Shown one piece after another: positions 20,501 to 26,059 of a stretch of DNA of 41,337 nucleotides. How positions within the stretch are numbered: the stretch's first letter is position 1; every line of letters starts with the position of its first letter. Below the pieces are notes generated by a model. It had not been told where the DNA came from and searched no databases. It saw only the letters and a program-made list of their open reading frames with translations. Position numbers and translations under genes: made by a program. The DNA comes from Eggerthellaceae bacterium (GTDB taxonomy: Bacteria; Actinomycetota; Coriobacteriia; Coriobacteriales; Eggerthellaceae), in contig WRIR01000020.1 of assembly GCA_009782605.1 (NCBI GenBank), positions 1-41,337 of the forward strand, in the 5' to 3' direction.

Positions 20501-20973
20501 GCATGATATCGAACGTCAGCGAGCGTCTGACCAAGCGCGGGAAGAAGATGGCCAACTTCACCCTTGAGGACACGACCGGCTATATCGAATGTGTCTGCTT
20601 CGACTTCGAGAAGAACCAGGAAACGCTTTTCGAGGACGCCATCGTCAAGGTGAAAGGCAAGTTCGAGCCTTCCGACAGGGGCAACCAGCTGCTCGCCTTC
20701 GACGTGCAGCTCTTCGAGTTGACCGACGCGGACAACGGGCCCTTCCACCTGGAACTCAAGCTTGCGTCCTCGGAGTTCGACCAGACCACCTCGCTGCAAC
20801 TGAACCGCATCCTCAAGACCTATCCGGGCAACGACAGCGTCGCCCTGTTCGTCGAGCAGAGCGACGGCAAGAAGTTCCGTGCCGAGCTGCCTTTGACCAT
20901 CGACTCCCGAAACGGCCGGCTGTTGACGGAGCTGCAAGACCTCTTCGGGCATACGGTGTGGAAGGCATCGTAA
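17512..20973 (+). CDS. dnaE: DNA polymerase III subunit alpha
   Basis: Replicative polymerase subunit of 1153 residues, DnaE1 type. The N-terminal PHP domain starts AFVHLHNHTEYSLLDGAT. The palm carries the catalytic acids in MPDIDVDFDDERRDEV, preceded by GPGRGSAAGS. The later YQEQILQI and KADKLRKAMGKK blocks, a helix-hairpin-helix region and an OB-fold domain near the C-terminus (ATFIGMISNVSERLTKRGKK) are in the usual order. The ATG at 17512 gives the family N-terminus but has a poor ribosome site. The gene overlaps the likely truA start by 16 bp. Confidence 0.97.
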   Translation: MAFVHLHNHTEYSLLDGATHIRDLVEKAAKLGMPAVAVTDHGVMSGIPELCFVCDEVEKDTGVRVKPIFGCEVYFTTDDELKREGKQKFYHLLLLAKSNAGYHNLVKLVSESHVDNFYYKPRTTVAMLERYSEGIVATSACLVGIVSQMVDEGRFDEARSWAKRFAGIYEPGDFYIELQDQGIVTDRGLTQNQLNHELAKIADELGLKTVATNDIHYLNHADARAQDILLCVGTGSILNDANRLQFANDQFYMKSEAEMKEALKDFDEACDNTVEIADKCNVVLDRDSVLPHFPLPEGETEESYFRKQCVAGLHRRYGDPLPEAVSARYEYEADVIIQQGFPAYFLIVQEYIQWARDNGIGVGPGRGSAAGSIVAFALGITDLDPLEHGLFFERFLSTERIEMPDIDVDFDDERRDEVIDHVKAIYGEDHVASVITFGSLQAKNAIRDASRVLNYPYALGDRLCKMVGNELGITIKEAMGRNPDLKKAYEAEEDSREVLDAALSIEGHIRGEGVHACAVIVCRDPLAEHIPLKRDTKGGAIITQYDGHVTPELGMLKMDFLGLRTLSLIAHACENIEERFGTRIIPDEIPLDDKKAFDLLCGGNMDGLFQVEGPLYVSLFSQLKPRHFSDVMAAIALNRPGPLETGTVKRFIARAKGQGAIQYYDDRLRPILEETYGTMVYQEQILQISMEMCGFTAGKADKLRKAMGKKIQEIMDELKEDWNNGAVKNGYSLDVAKRIWNDTEEFAKYAFNKSHSAAYAVLVMRTAYLKAYYPHEFMAAVLSSYMGNSDRLIRYIASCNRSGIPVLPPDVNSSNLEFTPTDEGIRFGLVGVRGVGEKVASEIIEERKRSGAFSSLHDFVNRLDSKCYNRKTLDALIKAGAFDSTGYTRRQLMYFVEDTTFLEGASKRQRDRDKGQASLFDLFDDEDGSGFSEAIPAPDGVEWEKKQKLRYEKEILKIYVSEHPLQPYEEAISRMAKFSLGDLAEREKEIPSATFIGMISNVSERLTKRGKKMANFTLEDTTGYIECVCFDFEKNQETLFEDAIVKVKGKFEPSDRGNQLLAFDVQLFELTDADNGPFHLELKLASSEFDQTTSLQLNRILKTYPGNDSVALFVEQSDGKKFRAELPLTIDSRNGRLLTELQDLFGHTVWKAS

Positions 20974-21809
20974 GACAAGGCGGCTTCGACGGGAGCGCTT
21001 CGCCGGAAGCCGGAGCCCCGGACGCCGGCCCTCTGGGCGCCTTGCAGCGGCGCACGCTTGCCTTGGAGATGGCCTATGACGGCTCTGCCTTCTCGGGCTT
21101 CGCCTGGCAGCCCGGCCGCCTGACCGTCCAGGGCAGCCTCAACGAGGCCCTTGAGCTCCTTTACAAGCGTCCGGTCGAGACGGTCTGTGCAGGGCGGACC
21201 GATGCGGGGGTGCACGCCTTGCGGCAGGTGGTGAGCTTCGATGTGAGCGAGGAAGAGCTTGCCAGCCGCAGCCTTGCGGTGCTCAAGCGTTCCCTCAACG
21301 CCCTGATAGACGACCATGCCTCCATATCTGTTATTCAAGAGATGCAGCCTGGTTTTTCAGCGCGCTTTGATGCAAAAGCCCGCGAGTACCGCTACTATCT
21401 GTATAGGGGTGATACCCGGCCGGTTCTCATAGACGGTCGGGTGTGGCGGCTTGGGTGGCCGCTCGACCTCGACGCGATGAGGGAAGGCGCGCGTTACTTG
21501 ATTGGCGAGCATGACTTCAAGAGCTTTTGCCTCAGCGCTTCGGCCGAAGGGAAGCCGACGCACCGGAAGGTCATCGAGCTCACGGTCGAGGAACAAGAGC
21601 TCCTGGGGAGCCCGGTCGTGGTCGTGAGGGTGCTGGGCAGCGCCTTTCTCCATTCGATGGTACGCACGATTGTGGGCACGCTTGTCGCCGTAGGGCTTGG
21701 AAAACACCCTTCTTCATGGGTTGGAGAAGTGCTGCAGGCCTGCGACCGGGGCGCTGCGGGCGAAACGGCTCCTGCTAAAGGTTTGATTCTTTGGCACGTT
21801 TACTATTAA
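20958..21809 (+). CDS. truA: tRNA pseudouridine synthase A
   Basis: Makes pseudouridine at positions 38-40 of the tRNA anticodon arm. Motifs are LEMAYDGSAFSGFAWQPG, the catalytic Asp in CAGRTDAGVHALRQV, and the C-terminal FLHSMVRTIVGTL. The start is uncertain. ATG 21069 falls inside the first beta strand and would truncate it; GTG 20958 gives 283 residues with a 30-residue Gly/Ala/Pro-rich leader, and TTG 21042 is between. None has a clear ribosome site, so translation may be coupled to dnaE. The 3' end carries the promoter of the next gene. Confidence 0.9.
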   Translation: MEGIVRQGGFDGSASPEAGAPDAGPLGALQRRTLALEMAYDGSAFSGFAWQPGRLTVQGSLNEALELLYKRPVETVCAGRTDAGVHALRQVVSFDVSEEELASRSLAVLKRSLNALIDDHASISVIQEMQPGFSARFDAKAREYRYYLYRGDTRPVLIDGRVWRLGWPLDLDAMREGARYLIGEHDFKSFCLSASAEGKPTHRKVIELTVEEQELLGSPVVVVRVLGSAFLHSMVRTIVGTLVAVGLGKHPSSWVGEVLQACDRGAAGETAPAKGLILWHVYY

Positions 21810-21820
21810 ACCGCTATAAT
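21791..21820 (+). promoter_or_regulatory. Strong sigma-70 type promoter inside the end of truA
   Basis: TTGGCA (21791-21796) and TATAAT (21815-21820) with an 18-bp spacer lie at the truA 3' end, 24 bp before the start of the unknown 436-residue protein. The -10 matches consensus at all six positions. Confidence 0.7.
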
Positions 21821-21843
21821 ACGAAGGGCGAGGAAGGCAGGAC

Positions 21844-23154
21844 GTGTTTAGGAAGAAACCGGAACAGACGATTATCGTGGAAGCTGACAAGATTGCCTCT
21901 ATGAAAGAGAGCCTTGATGCCCTCTCGTGGGAGCGCGTCGCCCAGATAGGGAGGATGCTGCAAGACGGCGTCTCTCATAAGGAGCTCGACGAACTCTCCC
22001 GTGAGCTGGTAGCGATCGCCCAGGCGAACAATTCGCTTTTGGGTAAGCTCGGCGTCTCCAACGAGTCACTGTCCGGCGTTCTTATGCCTTCCGGCATAGA
22101 GATGCTGGTGGGCAAGGTGCAAAGCCAGGTGCAAAGCCACCTGCCCGGCCACTTCCTGGAAGCGGAGAGGGGCACGGCCTCCGTGCCCGATGTGTCGCGG
22201 GAAGCCTTCGGGCATTCCACCCCCGCCGGCCTGCCGAACAACCCCCAGGACCTCCATCGGTACCTGAGCTCCTTGAACATGTCGGCCCAGGCCGCGCCTG
22301 CACCAGCACAGGAGCAGCCTTCTTTCTTCCAGCAACCCGCCCCTGACCCCAATTCCTTCATCCCGCGGGGCAACACCGTCCCCCCAGTGCCGACGGTCCC
22401 GAACCTTCCGGCGGTGCGCCCCGCCATGGGCGAGGGCTTGGGTTACCGTTCCGGGATGGTCCCCGCTATCGGGGCGGCAGAGACGGGCGGCTCGGCCTTC
22501 AAGGCGGTATTCGAGCCGGTCATCACTATCGAACAGCGGCAGCTTAACGCCGCTTCGGCGGCCAACCCCCTGCAGCAAGGCGACGCGGCCGCCTATGCCC
22601 AAGCGGCCTATGCCCAGGCAGCATACGCCCAGGCGGCGGGGTCCATGCCTGCGGCTGGGTATGTGGGCGGAGTCCCGATGCCCGGGCCCGCGGGCGCATC
22701 TGCGGCCGGGCTCGCGTCCGTGCCCGAGGTCGTGCCCGCACCCGCGCCTGCGGCCGGAACCCTGTCGGCGCCGACTCCTCCGAAGAGGCGCCCCGACCTG
22801 ACCGCCCTGTCCAAGACCCTCTTCAGCGGCCTCGCGTCGACCTCGGGCCAAAGCGGCCTGGAGATAAAAGTAGACAGCGGGACGAACGAGGTCCAGGTCA
22901 GCGTTCCTGCCGCCCAGGAGCAGTCCTGCGTCTTCCTCAACGAGACAGATGAGAAGACCCGGGTTATCAAGCAGTGGGCAGAACAGAAGGAACAAAAGAT
23001 GATGAAGGAAATGCTGGCGGCTGGGATACCGGTTCAGCCTGCTTCCGAAAACCAGGACCTCAAGCAGGTGTACGCCAGCAAAGACGGCTCCCTCTTCCTT
23101 TACCGGGACGAGGACGGGCACATTATCGCCGTCGACTCGTCCAAGCTCGCATAA
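21844..23154 (+). CDS. Uncharacterised Pro/Ala-rich protein
   Basis: I do not recognise this 436-residue protein. It begins at GTG 21844, behind GAGGAAGG and a strong promoter. Three parts are visible. Residues 1-125 are a charged, mostly helical domain (IVEADKIASMKESLDALSWE, GVSHKELDELSREL). Residues about 150-315 are a flexible linker rich in Pro, Ala and Gly, containing three exact AYAQA repeats near 249-265. Residues about 338-436 form a compact C-terminal domain with beta-like strands (GLEIKVDSGTNEVQVSVPA, GSLFLYRDEDGHIIAVDSS) around a helix (RVIKQWAEQKEQKMMKEML). There is no signal peptide or membrane helix. The layout suggests a cytoplasmic scaffold or adaptor. Confidence 0.8.
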   Translation: MFRKKPEQTIIVEADKIASMKESLDALSWERVAQIGRMLQDGVSHKELDELSRELVAIAQANNSLLGKLGVSNESLSGVLMPSGIEMLVGKVQSQVQSHLPGHFLEAERGTASVPDVSREAFGHSTPAGLPNNPQDLHRYLSSLNMSAQAAPAPAQEQPSFFQQPAPDPNSFIPRGNTVPPVPTVPNLPAVRPAMGEGLGYRSGMVPAIGAAETGGSAFKAVFEPVITIEQRQLNAASAANPLQQGDAAAYAQAAYAQAAYAQAAGSMPAAGYVGGVPMPGPAGASAAGLASVPEVVPAPAPAAGTLSAPTPPKRRPDLTALSKTLFSGLASTSGQSGLEIKVDSGTNEVQVSVPAAQEQSCVFLNETDEKTRVIKQWAEQKEQKMMKEMLAAGIPVQPASENQDLKQVYASKDGSLFLYRDEDGHIIAVDSSKLA

Positions 23155-23286
23155 GCTCCGCACGGCTTGGCGCGGCCGATTGCGGCCACCGTGCGGCCCC
23201 GCGCACGCACACCCCGCACACCCCCTGCACACCGCGCATACGTCCTGCCGCCTCTGTGCGACGGGCGTTTCGAGGCCCACGCCCAC

Positions 23287-23308
23287 GCCCGCTCCCGCTC
23301 AGGCGGGC
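23287..23308. terminator. Possible hairpin between convergent genes
   Basis: GCCCGC (23287-23292) pairs with GCGGGC (23303-23308) in the 164-bp gap where the unknown gene and the asparagine synthetase gene converge. There is no T-run on either side. The rest of the gap is C- and G-rich simple sequence with CACA-type runs. Confidence 0.3.
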
Positions 23309-23318
23309 CCCCGAAGGC

Positions 23319-25220
23319 TCACTCGAAATACACCCGATGCCAGATAAGGAACATGTAAACCGTCCAGATCTTGCGGCTGTTGTCGGCCGTTTCCTGGCGA
23401 TGCCCGTCTAGGAGCCTGACGAGCTCGCCGGTGTGGAAATAGGCCTCGGCGGTCGGGGAGGTGAAGGCCTCCAACACGCGGCTGTAGTAACGGTCCTCTT
23501 TGAGCCACACCCGGATCGGGACGGGGAAGCCGAGCTTGCGCTTCTCGCAGAACTCCTTCGGCAGCAGCTTCTTGGCCGCCTCGCGCAGGGCGACCTTCGA
23601 GGTTGTGCGGGTTACCTTGCACGGTACCGGCAGGGTGCGGGCCACCCCCCATACCTTCTGGTCGAGGAAGGGGGTGCGTGTCTCGACGCCGTGCGCCATG
23701 CCCATCTTGTCGGTCGCGCACAGGATGTCGCCCACCTGCCACAAGTTCAAGTCTATGTGCTGCATCTTCGTGACGTCGTCGAGGTGCGCGACCTCGCGGT
23801 AGTAAGGCGCGGTGACCTCTTGCGGGCGCACCCCGCGGGGGCTGTGCTTGAGAAGGCGGGTGCGCTCGTCTACCGTGAATATGCTGGCATTGCCGATGAA
23901 CTGCTCCTCGATGGGGGTGCCGGCACGCCAGAGGTAGTTCGCCCCCCGGAGGCGGCAGGCGCGCAGGAGGGCGGACCCCGCACGCAGCAGCGGCCTTGGG
24001 CACCAGGAGAGCTTCTTGTTCTCCAACGGCGTCTGGTAGATGGTGTAGCCGGCGAAGAACTCGTCCGACCCTTCGCCGGACAGCATCAGCTTGACCTTTC
24101 CTGCCGCTGCCCGGTCACCGAAGTACAGCGCGACGGCGGCAGGGTCGGCCCCCGGTTCGTCCAGGTGCCACTGTACCGTTTCCAGGCAGCCCCAGAACTC
24201 GTCCTCTGAGATAAGGTGGCTGTAGTTCTCTATGCCCAGGTGGTCGCTTGCCTGCTTTGCATAGGCTATCTCGTTGTATTTTTCCCCGTCGGCGGTCTCG
24301 AACCCGACCGTGAAGGTCTTCAGGCCGGGGGAATGGGCGCTCAGGCTTGCGGTCACGTAGTTCGAGTCGACGCCGCTTGAGAGGAAGGAGGCCACCTCGA
24401 CGTCGGCGTCCTTGTGGCAGGCGACGGAGTCCTGCACCGCCTCGTGGATGCGCCTGCTTGCCTCCTGGACGGTCAGCGACTTGTTGATCGCGTAGTCCAT
24501 CCGGGCATACTGCGTGGTGCGGGGGGCCGTGCCGTCCGGCTTAAGAACGAGGTAGTGGGCCGGCGCGAGCTTGAAGACGCCCTTGAAGAAGGTCTCGGGA
24601 AGCACGGAGTACTGGAAGCTCAGGTACTGCTCAAGCGCGTCGAGGTTCACTTCGGGCGTAACGTCCGGGTGCTTGAGGATAGCCTTTATCTCGGAGGCGA
24701 AGACGAAGCCGCCCTTGGCCTGGGCGTAGTAGAAGGGCTTGATGCCGAAGAAGTCCCGGGCACAGAAGAGCTCTTGCCGGGGCCTGTCCCAGATGGCGAA
24801 CGCGAACATGCCGCGCAGCCTCTCAAAGAGCGCGGTGCCCCACACGATGTAGGAGACAAGCAGCACTTCGGTGTCGGAGCCCGTCTCGAAGGCGTAGCCC
24901 GCGGCCTCAAGCTCTGCGCGGAGCTCCCGGTAGTTGTAGATGTTGCCGTTCAAGACAATGGCATAGTCCCCGGTGTCGAGGCTTTGTGTGTCCGGGGGAG
25001 GGGAGAAGGCCGCCGCTGCCTTTGCGCCAGTTGCGCGGATGAGCGGCTGGCCGGGGCCCTCGATATCGACAAGCGCAAGCCGCCGGTGCCCCAGCGCCAC
25101 GCTGCCGTCGAGGTAGCGCCCCTCGCCGTCGGGCCCCCGGTGCGCCAGTGCGCCGCACATCGCCTCAAGGACAGCCTCAGGCGCCCCAACCTCTCCCACA
25201 AAGCCACAGATACCAGACAT
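23319..25220 (-). CDS. asnB: Asparagine synthetase-like protein lacking the N-terminal Cys nucleophile
   Basis: Two-domain protein of 633 residues in the AsnB family. The N-terminal class II glutamine amidotransferase domain has the usual ALAHRGPDGEG, GHRRLALVDI and LNGNIYNYRELRAEL blocks. The C-terminal synthetase domain has the ATP-binding SSGVDS loop and LSGEGSDEFFAGY. The N-terminus reads M-S-G-I-C-G-F: the residue after Met, the catalytic Cys in active glutaminases, is Ser (codon TCT at 25217-25215). Such an enzyme may depend on ammonia or act on another substrate. RBS AAGGAG and a -10-like CATAAT (25277-25272) lie upstream. The gene sits after the oxidoreductase terminator and is probably independent. 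Confidence 0.85.
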   Translation of the reverse strand: MSGICGFVGEVGAPEAVLEAMCGALAHRGPDGEGRYLDGSVALGHRRLALVDIEGPGQPLIRATGAKAAAAFSPPPDTQSLDTGDYAIVLNGNIYNYRELRAELEAAGYAFETGSDTEVLLVSYIVWGTALFERLRGMFAFAIWDRPRQELFCARDFFGIKPFYYAQAKGGFVFASEIKAILKHPDVTPEVNLDALEQYLSFQYSVLPETFFKGVFKLAPAHYLVLKPDGTAPRTTQYARMDYAINKSLTVQEASRRIHEAVQDSVACHKDADVEVASFLSSGVDSNYVTASLSAHSPGLKTFTVGFETADGEKYNEIAYAKQASDHLGIENYSHLISEDEFWGCLETVQWHLDEPGADPAAVALYFGDRAAAGKVKLMLSGEGSDEFFAGYTIYQTPLENKKLSWCPRPLLRAGSALLRACRLRGANYLWRAGTPIEEQFIGNASIFTVDERTRLLKHSPRGVRPQEVTAPYYREVAHLDDVTKMQHIDLNLWQVGDILCATDKMGMAHGVETRTPFLDQKVWGVARTLPVPCKVTRTTSKVALREAAKKLLPKEFCEKRKLGFPVPIRVWLKEDRYYSRVLEAFTSPTAEAYFHTGELVRLLDGHRQETADNSRKIWTVYMFLIWHRVYFE

Positions 25221-25334
25221 ACAGGCCGACTCCTTACCAATTCGTCACACACCGCCATTCTCCATCCGCCCATTATGGCACAACGGGGAAGAAACGCCGA
25301 TCCTTCAACAAAACTTTACTCGTTGCTATAAGGG

Positions 25335-25365
25335 AAAAGGGGGCCGCCTCCATGAGGCAGCCCCC
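25335..25365 (-). terminator. Rho-independent terminator of the oxidoreductase operon
   Basis: On the minus strand a stem of GGGGGC, one mismatch, GCCTC, a three-base loop and the matching arms is followed by TTTT. It lies 60 bp after the dmsB-like stop and before the asparagine synthetase start. It separates the two units. Confidence 0.85.
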
Positions 25366-25424
25366 TTCGTGTGCCGATCGGCCAAGGCACAGGCCGGCCT
25401 GGCCAATGTCTGGGCTTGGGCCGC

Positions 25425-26048
25425 TCAGGCTTCTGCCGTGTTGACGAAATCTGAGAGGTAGATGACGTTGGGGCCGGTGCCCTTGTGCTCTAGGAGGCGG
25501 TGGCTGTCCCGCCCGGATGCGCTTACAAAACTCTCCATTTCCTCGGTCGTGCCGAAGAAGCGCGCCCCGGCCACGCAGGAGCGGACACAGGCCGGCTCGG
25601 GTGTTTGGCCTGTGTCCGTCCTCCCCATGCAGAAGTCGCACTTGTCCGTGGTGTTCTCCGGCATGTTCCGGTATGCGATCGCCTCGTACTGCGTGAGCTC
25701 GCCGTCGAAATAACCGAGGGAGTCTGCGCGGTGGTGCCGGGCACCGTAGGGGCAGGCGGCTATACAGCTCTGGCAGCCCATGCAGACCTCTTTGTCGATG
25801 AGGATGACCCCGCTGTCGTCTTTGAACGTGGCCCCCGAGGGGCAGACCGTGACACAGGGCGGGGTGTCGCACTGGTTGCAGAGCTTCGGCACGATGCTCC
25901 TCCGTGCGTTGGGGTAGGTACCCTCAAGGCTTCTGGCGACCCAGGAGCGCTCCATCTTCGGGGGAGTGCCGTTCGACACCTTGCAGTTCGTCACGCAGCC
26001 GCTGCAGCCAACGCATCTTTTCAAGTCTATAACCATAGAGTAAGACAT
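25425..26048 (-). CDS. Four-cluster iron-sulfur subunit of a molybdopterin oxidoreductase (DmsB-like)
   Basis: Electron-transfer partner of the molybdopterin subunit encoded 11 bp upstream. It has 207 residues and 16 Cys in four ferredoxin-like groups: residues 12, 15, 18, 22; 57, 60, 65, 69; 89, 92, 95, 99; and 137, 140, 154, 158. This is the DmsB/PhsB/NrfC layout and predicts four 4Fe-4S clusters. There is no signal peptide, so it would be carried through the Tat system in complex with the catalytic subunit. No DmsC or NrfD membrane anchor gene follows; a terminator comes next instead. The substrate of the complex cannot be named from this subunit. Confidence 0.93.
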   Translation of the reverse strand: MSYSMVIDLKRCVGCSGCVTNCKVSNGTPPKMERSWVARSLEGTYPNARRSIVPKLCNQCDTPPCVTVCPSGATFKDDSGVILIDKEVCMGCQSCIAACPYGARHHRADSLGYFDGELTQYEAIAYRNMPENTTDKCDFCMGRTDTGQTPEPACVRSCVAGARFFGTTEEMESFVSASGRDSHRLLEHKGTGPNVIYLSDFVNTAEA

Positions 26049-26059
26049 TTCATTCCTCC

